DNA of 24,643 bases from an uncultured bacterium (GCA_905215155.1 CAJMPJ010000051.1:1-24643); one strand, 5' to 3'; shown: positions 9,076 through 17,836, counted from the first letter of the stretch. Program-made: numbers and translations. Notes: a model not told the origin generated them from the sequence alone.

Positions 9076-9861
9076 ATGAAATATTACAGCATAGGCGAAG
9101 TTTCAGACCGTTTGGGTATAAGCCGTGATGCACTTCGGTTTTATGAGAAAAAAGGAATCATTCAGCCAAAAAAAGAAAAAAACGGATACAGGACCTATAC
9201 CTACGATGACCTCTATAAGCTATCCAGCATCATCTTTTACCGCCGGCTGAATTTCAGCCTGGAAGACATTTATCAGATTCTTTATCATAGTTCCCTTCCT
9301 TCCTACCGCACCATGATTCAGGAAAAAATTACGGAAGAAAAGCTGGAGGTTGAAAAACACCAGCAATCCCTGGTCCATCTGACCCATTTAAAACAGCTTT
9401 CTAAAAATGTAGAGCTGTGTTTGAACCGATATGAGATCCGGCCCCTGCGCCGGCAATATAAAATACTTGACAGCAGCTTTATCCATCAGAAAGGAATCTC
9501 TGATCTTTGTTACTTATATGAGGAATACCGCATGGAACGTGACGGACCTTTAAAAACAAACGAATACTTCGTGCTGGCCGGACATACTGCTGCAGCCGTA
9601 AGGCTTTATGAAGAAATAGGGAAATTTCCCATTTTACAGCATACCAGCTGCGTTTATACCATTATCGCTTCAAATCAGCCTTTTGCAGACCCGCAGGCAA
9701 TGACGCACGCAGCAAATTGGGCCATATCACAGGGATTTGCCCTTTTAGGCACCGCTTACAGCGGACATCTGCCAGGCTATACCTTTCAACAATCTGAATC
9801 GGACCCGGTTTATTATATAGAACTGTTTTTGCCGATACAGACAGCCGGCAAATGCGTTTGA
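9076..9861 (+). CDS. MerR family regulator with C-terminal effector-binding domain
   Basis: A 261-residue DNA-binding regulator. Residues 1-70 are a standard MerR winged helix (YYSIGEVSDRLGISRDALRFYEKKGII, then NGYRTYTYDDL). About residues 75-110 form the dimer coiled coil. Residues 110-261 look like a GyrI/AraC-type ligand pocket as in BmrR, which senses drugs or other small molecules. There are no cysteines arranged for metal sensing as in MerR or CueR. The ATG at 9076 is preferred over the one at 9028 because AAGGAG lies 7 nt upstream of it and homologues begin with the YYSIGE helix. It stands alone: its own promoter was not clear, and there is no efflux pump beside it. It could regulate itself or a distant transporter. 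Confidence 0.85.
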   Translation: MKYYSIGEVSDRLGISRDALRFYEKKGIIQPKKEKNGYRTYTYDDLYKLSSIIFYRRLNFSLEDIYQILYHSSLPSYRTMIQEKITEEKLEVEKHQQSLVHLTHLKQLSKNVELCLNRYEIRPLRRQYKILDSSFIHQKGISDLCYLYEEYRMERDGPLKTNEYFVLAGHTAAAVRLYEEIGKFPILQHTSCVYTIIASNQPFADPQAMTHAANWAISQGFALLGTAYSGHLPGYTFQQSESDPVYYIELFLPIQTAGKCV

Positions 9862-9947
9862 CCAGAGAACAAGATGCAAAAAGAGGTGCAATATGATGCT
9901 GGGAAATTATATTGAGATCATTTAGCCATGAGTATAGAAAAGCTTAA

Positions 9948-10045
9948 AAGGGTGCCGCAAAACGAAATTCACAAACAAGATGGAATATCTGGTCATAAAA
10001 ACAAAACCCGAATCTTGTATGAATCATTGATTTTGCAACACCCTT
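9948..10045 (-). repeat. 98-bp imperfect inverted repeat, MITE-like or structured terminator
   Basis: The outer arms 9948-9962 and 10031-10045 match at 13 of 15 positions, and the two mismatches become G-U pairs in minus-strand RNA. The inner arms 9967-9981 and 10012-10024 also pair (ATTCA and ACAAGAT blocks). It begins 6 nt after the kimA stop, so it can end that transcript; the 3' arm is followed by a short T tract (CACCCTTTT). The termini (AGGGTG, then GCAAAA) resemble ends of IS1182-type elements, suggesting a small non-autonomous element. No clear target-site duplication was found. Confidence 0.6.
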
Positions 10046-10051
10046 ATTTTG

Positions 10052-11953
10052 TTATTTTGTCTTATTCCTGGCTTCATGTTCAGAAGCAGGACGGAAGGCA
10101 GAACTGTAAATATACGGGACAAGGACGGTCGACACATTTCTGTGTCTTCTCAGCTTCTGCATGATGAAATACGTGGTCTGGTTGTGTAAAATATTGGCAA
10201 ACCAGCTTTCCTCCATAAAGCGGGACATAACGACAGTGATCATATCTCCCGGCTTCAGGTTCTCTTCTTTTTTGGTGATGTATTCCTCCACCGGCTCAAT
10301 TAATTCCCGGTAAGGAGACATGACAACCTCCAGAGGAACATCAATTCCGGTTTCCACCCAACGAGTCTGCAGCAAATCACTTTGGCTTTCATCGGTGGAT
10401 ATATGAAGTGCAACCACATTGGAGGTGATTAAATTAGCATAATTCAGCGCTTTCAGCACCGAACGGTTGATTCCTCCCACCAATACGATACAGAGATTGG
10501 TGTCCTTGCTGACACTCTTATGATAATGGGCCATAAAATCATTGACCTTTAACTGACGTCCCACAAACTGATAGTGTTTTTCGATCCGGTTCATGATGGA
10601 AACGATGATCGGGATGACAATTGCCAGCATCCAGGAGCCTTGATGGAATCTGGTCACAAACACGATGACCGTCCCTGTTCCGGTCATCAGCGCCCCCAGC
10701 CCATTGATCAGCATTTTATACCGGTAACCCTTCCCCTTTACCCGGATCCACCGGAGCACCATACCGGTCTGGGACAGCGTAAAGGATAAGAACACTCCGA
10801 TGGCATAAAGCGGAATCAGATAATGGGTTTCCGCATTAAAAACGATGAGCAGCAAAGCCGCAAGGAAAAAAATGAACAAAATACCATTGGAAAAACTAAG
10901 CCTGGTGCCGCGGTGCATAAACTGGCGCGGTACATATCCGTCGTCTGCGAGGATGGCAAGCAGAGTCGGAAGGCCATTGTAGGCGGTATTGGCTGCCAGC
11001 AAGAGGATCAGAGAGGTCGCAAACTGGAGGATATAAAACATGATTCCAGGTCCGAATATGGCCGCTCCCAACTGTGAAATGACAGTTTTCCCTTCTAACG
11101 GTATGATGTGCAAAGATGTAACCAGGATTACAGATCCACCGAAAATCACAATGATGATCCCCACCAGAATGAAAAGCACGTTCTTCGCATTCCGCTGGGA
11201 CGGTTCCCGAAAGCTTGGTACTGCATTGCTGACCACCTCCACACCGGTAAGTGCGGAACAGCCGGAAGAAAATGCCCGGAGCAGCAAAAACAGGGAGACC
11301 GTGCCGAATCCGCCCGACACAGGCTTTATGGATTCCGCATTATAAACTGGCGGAAGATTTCCTGTTAAAAGTTTGACAAAGCCAGTCACAATCAGTGCCA
11401 GCATAATAAGAATAAATGCGTAAGTCGGTATGCCAAAAAGTTTTGATGACTCTCTCATTCCTCTTAAATTCAAAAGAGTGATCATGCAGAGAAATAAAAG
11501 TGCGAACAGCAGACGATAGGGGCTGAAGCCGGGAAATGCGGATACAAGGGCCGCCGTTGCTGCCGATAAACTTACCGCTACCGTCATAATATATCCAATC
11601 ATCAGTGCCGATGCGGCAACCAGCGATGCCGTCTTTCCAATGTTTTCGGCAGATACCACATAAGCGCCGCCTCCATTGGGATAGCAGGAAATGATCTGTG
11701 AGTAAGAAAATGCCAGTACCAGAAACAGTAAAATAATCGGGGAAGTAACAAATCCCAGATAATTGACTGCCGACAAGCCCAGAACGGGTACCAGTACCAA
11801 AAGCATCTCTTCAATGGCATAAGCCACAGAAGATACCGCATCGCTCGCCATAATCGGCACGCCCCAAAACGGTCCCAGCTTCTCTCCTTCCAAATCGTTG
11901 CTCTTTAGCGCATTGCCCAACAATATATGTTTTAGCTTTCTCTTTGAATACAT
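10052..11953 (-). CDS. kimA: APC-family permease, KimA-like potassium importer
   Basis: A 633-residue membrane protein with about 12 membrane segments in residues 30-460 and a cytosolic C-terminal domain of about 150 residues (KVNDFMAHYHKSVS onward). It matches B. subtilis KimA (607 residues) in the first helix ASDAVSSVAYAIEE (36-49), the YPNGGGAYVVS motif (91-101) and LNLRGMRES. KimA imports K+ with protons and is inhibited by c-di-AMP. The start ATG has GAGAGGG about 8 nt upstream, and a sigma-A promoter lies about 80-110 nt upstream. The leader is too short for a ydaO-type c-di-AMP riboswitch and lacks its conserved segments. It is monocistronic. The alternative is a general amino-acid APC carrier, but the domain layout favours KimA. 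Confidence 0.8.
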   Translation of the reverse strand: MYSKRKLKHILLGNALKSNDLEGEKLGPFWGVPIMASDAVSSVAYAIEEMLLVLVPVLGLSAVNYLGFVTSPIILLFLVLAFSYSQIISCYPNGGGAYVVSAENIGKTASLVAASALMIGYIMTVAVSLSAATAALVSAFPGFSPYRLLFALLFLCMITLLNLRGMRESSKLFGIPTYAFILIMLALIVTGFVKLLTGNLPPVYNAESIKPVSGGFGTVSLFLLLRAFSSGCSALTGVEVVSNAVPSFREPSQRNAKNVLFILVGIIIVIFGGSVILVTSLHIIPLEGKTVISQLGAAIFGPGIMFYILQFATSLILLLAANTAYNGLPTLLAILADDGYVPRQFMHRGTRLSFSNGILFIFFLAALLLIVFNAETHYLIPLYAIGVFLSFTLSQTGMVLRWIRVKGKGYRYKMLINGLGALMTGTGTVIVFVTRFHQGSWMLAIVIPIIVSIMNRIEKHYQFVGRQLKVNDFMAHYHKSVSKDTNLCIVLVGGINRSVLKALNYANLITSNVVALHISTDESQSDLLQTRWVETGIDVPLEVVMSPYRELIEPVEEYITKKEENLKPGDMITVVMSRFMEESWFANILHNQTTYFIMQKLRRHRNVSTVLVPYIYSSAFRPASEHEARNKTK

Positions 11954-12033
11954 AAATAAATCCCTCTCTGGTATGAATCCTGTTTAAATTTAGTATAGCC
12001 ATTTTCCTTTGGATTAAATATCACCGATGAACC

Positions 12034-12062
12034 ATAATAGGCTTTATTTTATTGATTGTCAA
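12034..12062 (-). promoter_or_regulatory. Sigma-A promoter of the kimA-like gene
   Basis: A perfect TTGACA (12057-12062) and TATTAT (12034-12039) on the minus strand are separated by 17 nt. Confidence 0.8.
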
Positions 12063-12124
12063 GTACCGGTTTTCAAACAATCCCACTGAAAAACACAAAA
12101 AAGCCAAAAATGTACTCACAACAT

Positions 12125-12169
12125 AAAAGCAACGCTCTGCACGGAAAATCATGCAGGGCATTGCTTTTT
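12125..12169 (-). terminator. Terminator after purL
   Basis: The stem AAAAGCAA-GC-CTGCA pairs with TGCAG-GC-TTGCTTTT across a 10-nt loop, with A and T tracts on the two sides so it can work in both directions. It lies about 30 nt beyond the purL stop and ahead of the kimA promoter. Confidence 0.85.
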
Positions 12170-12200
12170 ATTATATCTGGATTTTATGATTATATTTAGA

Positions 12201-15200
12201 TTATTTGAAATAGTTCACACCGGATTCAAAAATCTTCATATCCTGTTCTCCATAGATATTTATGGCAACGGCTTCTCCTCTTCGCTCCGAATGAGCCATC
12301 TTACCAAGGATACGGCCGTCAGGACTTGTGATGCCTTCAATTGCCATATAAGAGCCATTGGGATTCCAGAATTCGTCCATGGTGGGACAGCCCTTGTCAT
12401 CCACATACTGGGTCGCTACCTGGCCGTTTTCAAATAGCTTGTCAATCCACTCTCCGGTGGCTACAAAACGGCCTTCTCCATGGGAAGCAGGATTGCAGTA
12501 CACACCGCCCAATTCTGCACCGGAAAGCCATGGGGATTTGTTGGTCACCACTTTTGTGTAGACCATCTTGGAAATGTGGCGCCCAATGGTATTCATCGTC
12601 AGAGTCGGAGAATCTTCCCTCTGCTCCACAATGGTTCCTTCCGGAACCAGCCCCAGCTTGATCATTGCCTGGAAACCATTGCAGATTCCCAACATCAGTC
12701 CGTCTCTTTCATTCAGAAGCCTGCGGATCTCTTCCTTAATGAAATCATTGCGGAACACCGCCGCAAAAAACTTGGCTGATCCATCGGGTTCATCACCTGC
12801 GGAAAACCCGCCGGGGAACATGACGATCTGGGCTTTTTCTATTTCCCTGCGGTAAAGCTCCACAGATTCCCGGATATCGTCTGCACTTAAATTCTTAAAA
12901 ACCCTGGCTGTCACATTGGCACCCGCACGTTCAAAGGCTTTTGTGCTGTCATATTCGCAATTGGTTCCAGGAAAAACAGGAATAAATACATTGGGCTTTG
13001 CTACCTTGTTTTTGCATACATAAATCTCTTTTGTATCGTAAAGTGCTTCACGGACCGGTGTATTTTCTACACCTGATTCTGTGGGGAATACGTCATTTAA
13101 AGGTTCCATCCATGCTTTCAGTGCTTCTTCCACAGAAATGACCACATCCCCATAGACAAACGCTCCGTCATCCGTCACCTCTCCTAAAACCGTATGGGAA
13201 AAGCCAAGTTCTGAAACCAGTTTTTCCGGAACCTCACAGACAAGATTTCCCCAGCCGGCAGCAAAGAAATCTTCCGGTTTAACATGGGTTTCAATCTTTA
13301 CTCCCATCTTGTTGCCAAAGGCCATTTTGCTGACTGCCTCACAGATTCCATGGCTCTCCACCGCATAAGCAGAAACCACACGTCCTGCACAGATATCTGC
13401 AAATACAGCTTCATATCCCTCCATGATCTGGCTGTATACAGGCAGATCATAGTCATCCTTTTCTATACGGAACAGAACGATCTTGTTTCCGGCTTTTTTA
13501 AATTCCGGTGTGATAATATGGTTCTGGCTTGCAATATCCACCGCAAAGGAAACAAGAGTGGGAGGTACATCAATATCCTGAAATGTGCCGGACATACTGT
13601 CCTTTCCTCCGATGGAAGGAAGGCCAAATCCCATCTGAGCGTGATACGCACCGAGAAGTGCCGCAAAAGGCTGGCCCCAGCGAGTTCCATCCTCCGTCAT
13701 CCGTCGGAAATATTCCTGGAAGGTGAAACGAATCCTTCTGTAATCTCCGCCTGCTGCCGCAATCTTGGCAACCGATGACAGCACTGCATAAATGGCTCCA
13801 TGGTAAGGACTCCAGCTAGACAGATACGGGTCGAATCCATAACTCATCATGGTAACAGTATCTGTAGTTCCCTCAAGCATGGGAAGCTTTGCGACCATAG
13901 ACTGGGTTTCTGTCAGCTGGTACTTCCCCCCATAAGGCATGAACACACTGCCCGCACCGATGGAACCGTCAAACATTTCCACAAGCCCTTTCTGAGAGCA
14001 CACATTCAGATCAGAAAGCACTTCTGACCACGCCTTTTTCACATCTGTAATCTCTTTTTTATCAAAGACATTTCCGGCTCTGTCAGGCACTTCTAAAATA
14101 ACAGAAGCCTCCTGGTGGGCACCGTTGGTATCAAGAAATGCCCGGCTGATATCAACAATGGTCTTTCCTCTCCAGTTCATGACAAGACGTTTTTCTTCCG
14201 TCACCACAGCTACGATGACAGCCTCTAAATTCTCTTCTGCCGCAAAGGCAAGGAACTTGTCCCCGTCCTTTGGATCAATCACCACAGCCATACGCTCCTG
14301 GGATTCGGAAATGGCGATTTCTGTACCGTCAAGGCCGGCATATTTTTTCGGGACCTTGTCTAAATCAATCTTTAAGCCGTCCGCCAGTTCACCGATTGCA
14401 ACGGACACTCCGCCTGCACCAAAATCATTGCACTTTTTAATGAGCTTACTGACTTCTTCCCTCCTAAACAAGCGCTGGATCTTACGTTCGGTAGGCGCGT
14501 TTCCTTTCTGCACCTCCGCCCCGCAGGTCTCAATGGAGGCTTCCGTATGGACCTTGGAGGAACCCGTTGCCCCTCCGCATCCATCACGGCCCGTACGGCC
14601 TCCGAGAAGGATGATAATATCTCCAGGATCAGAAGTCTCCCGGATGACATTTTCTCTTTTGGCCGCTCCCATGACCGCTCCGATTTCCATTCTTTTTGCC
14701 ACGTAATCCGGGTGATAGATCTCTTTCACATATCCGGTCGCAAGGCCGATCTGGTTCCCGTAAGAGCTGTATCCCTTTGCCGCACCGGTCACAATCTTTC
14801 TCTGCGGAAGTTTTCCCTTTAAGGTCTCGCTTAACGGTCTTGTGGGATCTGCAGCTCCAGTCACACGCATGGCCTGATAGACATAGGTGCGCCCGGAAAG
14901 AGGATCACGAATGGCCCCGCCAAGACAGGTAGCCGCTCCTCCGAAAGGCTCGATCTCCGTGGGATGGTTGTGGGTCTCGTTCTTAAAGTTGACCAGCCAT
15001 TCCTCTTCTTTGCCATCATTTAAAACAGGAACCACGATGCTGCAGGCATTGATTTCCTCCGATACCTCCAGATCCTCCAGCTTTCCTTCCATACGCAGCT
15101 TTTTCATGGCCATAAGCGCTAAGTCCATCAGACAGACGTATTTTCCACTCTTTCCCTTTAAGACCTCTTCCCGGTCTGCAAGGTACTGGTGATAGGTCTC

Positions 15201-15950
15201 CTCTATGGGCTTCCGGTAGTCTCCGTCGGTAAACGTCACATCCTTTAACTCCGTCTGGAAGGTGGTGTGGCGGCAGTGATCGGACCAGTAAGTATCAAGC
15301 ACCCGAAGCTCTGTCATGGTCGGGTCTCTGTGTTCTTCCTCTTTATAATATTTCTGGATATGAAGAAAGTCCTGAAACGTCATGGCTAAATTCAAAGAAT
15401 CATATAGATTTTTTAATTCCGCCTCATTAAAATCCTTAAATCCGTCAAAAACGTTCACATCGTCAGGCGTTTCAAATACCGTAACAAGTGTCTCCGGCTT
15501 TGTCTCATCCGCTTCTCTGGAATCCACCGGATTGATGCAGAACGTTTTAATGTCTGAAATCTGGCTTTCCGTAAATGCACCTGTAATCACATAAGTCACA
15601 GCGGACTTAATCACAGGCTCTTCGTCTTCCTTTAACAGCTTGATGCACTGTTCCGCGGAATCAGCCCTCTGGTCAAACTGTCCCGGCAGATATTCCACGG
15701 AAAATACCACATCTTCTTTATCCACCGGAAAGGTTTCCAAAAAGTACTCATCCACCGGAGGCTCGGAAAAAATGGTTGTAAGAGCCAAACCAAAGATTTC
15801 ATCAGATAAATTTTCCATATCATAACGGATCAGCACCCGCACATTTTCTACGTTTGAGATCCCCAGATAGCTTTTGATCTCCTCTTTTAATTCTATGGCT
15901 TTCACGGCATAAGCTGGTTTCTTCTCCACGTACACTCTTCTTACACTCAT
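12201..15950 (-). CDS. purL: Phosphoribosylformylglycinamidine synthase, single-chain
   Basis: A 1249-residue enzyme of purine biosynthesis that converts FGAR to FGAM with ATP and glutamine. Order: an N-terminal PurS-like part, a linker (TMTELRVLDTYWSDHCRHTTF), two AIR-synthase-type halves (VNFKNETHNHPTEIEPFGG, GGRTGRDGCGGATGSS, later FGLPSIGGKDSMSG), and a class I glutaminase over the last 255 or so residues (FPGTNCEYDS, FPGGFSAGDEPDGSAKF, LGICNGFQA with the nucleophile Cys). It is the fused form found in Clostridia and Proteobacteria, not the PurL/PurQ/PurS split form of Bacillus. The start at 15950 (MSVRRVYVEKKP) has AAGGAGGA upstream; the ATG at 15998 has none and lies inside a dyad. It is transcribed alone here, with no other pur genes alongside. 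Confidence 0.97.
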   Translation of the reverse strand: MSVRRVYVEKKPAYAVKAIELKEEIKSYLGISNVENVRVLIRYDMENLSDEIFGLALTTIFSEPPVDEYFLETFPVDKEDVVFSVEYLPGQFDQRADSAEQCIKLLKEDEEPVIKSAVTYVITGAFTESQISDIKTFCINPVDSREADETKPETLVTVFETPDDVNVFDGFKDFNEAELKNLYDSLNLAMTFQDFLHIQKYYKEEEHRDPTMTELRVLDTYWSDHCRHTTFQTELKDVTFTDGDYRKPIEETYHQYLADREEVLKGKSGKYVCLMDLALMAMKKLRMEGKLEDLEVSEEINACSIVVPVLNDGKEEEWLVNFKNETHNHPTEIEPFGGAATCLGGAIRDPLSGRTYVYQAMRVTGAADPTRPLSETLKGKLPQRKIVTGAAKGYSSYGNQIGLATGYVKEIYHPDYVAKRMEIGAVMGAAKRENVIRETSDPGDIIILLGGRTGRDGCGGATGSSKVHTEASIETCGAEVQKGNAPTERKIQRLFRREEVSKLIKKCNDFGAGGVSVAIGELADGLKIDLDKVPKKYAGLDGTEIAISESQERMAVVIDPKDGDKFLAFAAEENLEAVIVAVVTEEKRLVMNWRGKTIVDISRAFLDTNGAHQEASVILEVPDRAGNVFDKKEITDVKKAWSEVLSDLNVCSQKGLVEMFDGSIGAGSVFMPYGGKYQLTETQSMVAKLPMLEGTTDTVTMMSYGFDPYLSSWSPYHGAIYAVLSSVAKIAAAGGDYRRIRFTFQEYFRRMTEDGTRWGQPFAALLGAYHAQMGFGLPSIGGKDSMSGTFQDIDVPPTLVSFAVDIASQNHIITPEFKKAGNKIVLFRIEKDDYDLPVYSQIMEGYEAVFADICAGRVVSAYAVESHGICEAVSKMAFGNKMGVKIETHVKPEDFFAAGWGNLVCEVPEKLVSELGFSHTVLGEVTDDGAFVYGDVVISVEEALKAWMEPLNDVFPTESGVENTPVREALYDTKEIYVCKNKVAKPNVFIPVFPGTNCEYDSTKAFERAGANVTARVFKNLSADDIRESVELYRREIEKAQIVMFPGGFSAGDEPDGSAKFFAAVFRNDFIKEEIRRLLNERDGLMLGICNGFQAMIKLGLVPEGTIVEQREDSPTLTMNTIGRHISKMVYTKVVTNKSPWLSGAELGGVYCNPASHGEGRFVATGEWIDKLFENGQVATQYVDDKGCPTMDEFWNPNGSYMAIEGITSPDGRILGKMAHSERRGEAVAINIYGEQDMKIFESGVNYFK

Positions 15951-15985
15951 AATTTCCTCCTTGTAAAGAATCCATATGGTCATCT

Positions 15986-16015
15986 GTATTACCATCATAC
16001 CATAAGATATATCAA
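15986..16015 (-). promoter_or_regulatory. Candidate purL promoter
   Basis: TTGATA (16010-16015) and TAATAC (15986-15991) on the minus strand are spaced by 18 nt. The left arm of the 16-bp inverted repeat covers the spacer and part of the -35 box, so a bound protein would block it. Confidence 0.5.
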
Positions 16016-16043
16016 TTAGTGAAATTAATATATCTTATGGTAT
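15997..16043. repeat. Perfect 16-bp inverted repeat over the purL promoter
   Basis: The arms ATACCATAAGATATAT (15997-16012) and its exact reverse complement (16028-16043) are separated by 15 nt. There is no U tract, so it is unlikely to be a terminator. Its position fits an operator, in DNA or as an RNA hairpin. Confidence 0.85.
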
Positions 16044-16138
16044 TAATCAGTATAATTAATATAAAACTTTTCTATTATAAGGCAGCTTTATTTGTTCGGC
16101 TCAATTCGACATTATTCGATATTTTTTTCATAAAACAC

Positions 16139-16167
16139 TTGAAAGTTTAAAAGTTTTACAATATAGT
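16139..16167 (+). promoter_or_regulatory. Sigma-A promoter of the 105-residue gene
   Basis: TTGAAA (16139-16144) and TATAGT (16162-16167) are separated by 17 nt, about 35 nt before the start codon. Confidence 0.7.
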
Positions 16168-16202
16168 AGTAAAGGATTTTTTTACAAAGGAGCGCAATTA
16201 AT

Positions 16203-16520
16203 ATGGATCTTGAGCAACAATTAAAAGACTTATCCCAGAAATATTCATTTGAAAACACCCACTTCAAAACAGATGAACAAATCCCGAACTTAGAGGTATG
16301 CCTGCAGCTGCAGGAGAAACACATTGATACGTTTATTGAGAAAGCCGGACAGCTTAATTCCATTGTGGAATCCTGTGCCAACATGATCAGTATCTTCGAT
16401 ACTTCGGTTTCCAGGGAACTTCTGATGCAGACCACGCTTCGATGCGGAGATAAAAACAAGCTGTATATCCGCACGACTCCATCCATGTTAAAGCTTCTGG
16501 TAGAAACGCTGTTTGATTAA
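16203..16520 (+). CDS. Small protein of unknown function (105 residues)
   Basis: I do not recognise this family. It is soluble, with no signal peptide or membrane segment. It looks largely helical: an N-terminal charged helix, a middle stretch (VCLQLQEKHIDTFIEKAGQLNSIVESCANMISIF) that could form a coiled coil, and a C-terminal stretch (KLYIRTTPSMLKLLVETLF) with a short strand and helix. A promoter with a 17-nt spacer and AAAGGAG 10 nt upstream of the ATG support a real gene. It converges on the histidine phosphatase gene, with 3 nt between the stops. Nothing in the neighbourhood fixes a function. Confidence 0.75.
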   Translation: MDLEQQLKDLSQKYSFENTHFKTDEQIPNLEVCLQLQEKHIDTFIEKAGQLNSIVESCANMISIFDTSVSRELLMQTTLRCGDKNKLYIRTTPSMLKLLVETLFD

Positions 16521-16523
16521 AAA

Positions 16524-17135
16524 TCACCCCTTTAAATGGGTACTGTCATTCCGGTCAAGAAGCACAAAATCCTCTGTCAGCGGATCATATTCTATCGAGG
16601 TAATGCTGGCATTCCCTACAATCACATGGTCCTCCTGGGGTGCCTTGCGCATCATATAGGAAAATAAATGGGCCAGTGTGGCTCCATGGGAGACAATGGC
16701 TGTATCCTCCCGCCCATTTGTGATTTTCAGTATCTGGTCCCATGCCTGCACGCAGCGGTTCATGATGGTTTCATACCGTTCCCCGCCGGGAGGTGCCGCT
16801 TCTGCCGGATTGATGGACCAGCATTCATATTCCTTTTTATAAACTTTCTGGATCTCCTCCCATGTCAGCCCTTCCCATTTGCCAAATTCCACTTCCATCA
16901 GCTGTTCCATGGCGCAGACCTCTACCTGCTGTCTTTTCCCGATCTTTTCCGCCGTTTCCCTTGCCCTGGCCAGGGTACTGGAAAATATTCTGGCAACCGG
17001 ACGGGTATCCATGGCTTCTGCTAACTGTTCTGCCTGTCTTATCCCCGTCTCATTTAACGGTATGTCATGACTTCCCTGAATCTTACCCGCTATGTTCCAA
17101 TCCGTCTGTCCATGACGTATGAGATATATCTTCAT
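16524..17135 (-). CDS. Histidine phosphatase family protein (phosphoglycerate-mutase-like)
   Basis: A 203-residue cytosolic enzyme of the branch-1 histidine phosphatase fold. The phosphohistidine is His8 in the LIRHGQTDWN motif (5-14). Arg57 (SSTLARARETA), the acid/base Glu in LMEVEFGKWEG (near 81-84) and the second His150 (AIVSHGATLAH) complete the site. The family includes cofactor-dependent phosphoglycerate mutase, CobC and broad-range sugar phosphatases. At 203 residues it is shorter than GpmA (about 250), so a GpmB/PhoE-type phosphatase is more likely. The GGAG site lies 7 nt upstream of the ATG, inside the 18-nt gap after the sigma-like gene, so the two are probably one transcript. The substrate is not evident. 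Confidence 0.88.
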   Translation of the reverse strand: MKIYLIRHGQTDWNIAGKIQGSHDIPLNETGIRQAEQLAEAMDTRPVARIFSSTLARARETAEKIGKRQQVEVCAMEQLMEVEFGKWEGLTWEEIQKVYKKEYECWSINPAEAAPPGGERYETIMNRCVQAWDQILKITNGREDTAIVSHGATLAHLFSYMMRKAPQEDHVIVGNASITSIEYDPLTEDFVLLDRNDSTHLKG

Positions 17136-17153
17136 CTTATCACTCCAAATTTC

Positions 17154-17753
17154 TTATCCTTCGTAATCCGGTTCTTCCTCTGTGATCAGCTCGATTCCTT
17201 CTACATCTGCAAGTGCTTCCAGATCCATATTTTCCGCATTCAGACTCACCGCGTCCATTGCCATTTTCATGATTCCCTGTATTTCACCCACGGTCATTTT
17301 CATTTTATGAGCCAGTTCCTCCACGGTGGCTTCCCGCCCCAGTTCCTCGGCCATTCCCTGTGAAATCTGCTGGAGCACATTCACTCTTGCAGCCAGCTCT
17401 TCTCCGGTCTGCTCCACAGATGCTTCTTCTTCCACCGCTGCAAGAAGAGCCTCCTTCATCCGGTCACCTGAATAACGATCAAATTCCGCTTTATCCTCCC
17501 CGCCGTTATACTGGTCCACCGCCATGATCAAAGCCATATTGGCTTCCTGCACCAGATCCGTAAGAAAGACGCCCCTTCCTTCAAATTCCTTTGCAACGGA
17601 AAGTGCGGTCTTCAGATTGCCTTCAACAAGACGTTTTTTTGCTTCCTCCCGGCCTTCTTTTACCGCCTTTAAAAGCTGTACCGTTTCTTCTTCCGTACAG
17701 GGAACGATATCTCCCATTTCTTCTAAATACATCTGATAAAAATCATCATGCAT
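17154..17753 (-). CDS. Sigma-70-like protein lacking region 4
   Basis: A 199-residue protein with the front half of a group 1/2 sigma factor. Residues 8-46 look like region 1.2 (YLEEMGDI...EEETVQLLKAVKEG). Residues 46-82 are region 2.1-2.2, the RNA-polymerase-binding part (NLKTALSVAKEFEGRGVFLTDLVQEANMALIMAVDQY). In RpoD the -10-reading segment 2.3-2.4 has conserved aromatics (YATWWIRQAI); here the matching place reads FDRYSGDRMKEALLAAV, without the Trp pair. Region 3 follows (EELGREATVEELAHKMKMTVGEI, 136-158), and the chain ends in an acidic tail with no region 4. The start has AAGGAGAG upstream. It could occupy RNA polymerase without standard promoter recognition, or act as a regulator. This is inferred from the missing parts. 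It is the first gene of an operon with the histidine phosphatase. Confidence 0.8.
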   Translation of the reverse strand: MHDDFYQMYLEEMGDIVPCTEEETVQLLKAVKEGREEAKKRLVEGNLKTALSVAKEFEGRGVFLTDLVQEANMALIMAVDQYNGGEDKAEFDRYSGDRMKEALLAAVEEEASVEQTGEELAARVNVLQQISQGMAEELGREATVEELAHKMKMTVGEIQGIMKMAMDAVSLNAENMDLEALADVEGIELITEEEPDYEG

Positions 17754-17801
17754 ATGTTTTCTCTCTCCTTTTTTATTCTATCCGTGATACCCGCGCCCGT
17801 A

Positions 17802-17830
17802 ACTATACCGCACCTCAGGAAATTTGTCAA
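17802..17830 (-). promoter_or_regulatory. Sigma-A promoter of the sigma-like gene
   Basis: TTGACA (17825-17830) and TATAGT (17802-17807) on the minus strand are spaced by 17 nt. Confidence 0.8.
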
Positions 17831-17836
17831 ATTCCT
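17817..17836. promoter_or_regulatory. Dyad operator candidate in the LysR/sigma-like divergent region
   Basis: AGGAA(A)TTTG faces CAAATTCCT, a perfect dyad apart from one extra base. It covers the -35 box of the minus-strand promoter and touches that of lysR, the usual place for LysR autoregulation. Confidence 0.5.

Noticed and set aside
11954..12062. Possible c-di-AMP (ydaO-type) riboswitch before the kimA-like gene
   Set aside because: The transcript leader is only about 75-80 nt from a clear promoter and lacks the conserved segments of that riboswitch.
15951..16080. Possible purine riboswitch before purL
   Set aside because: The conserved three-way-junction loops are absent; the perfect inverted repeat explains the structure seen.
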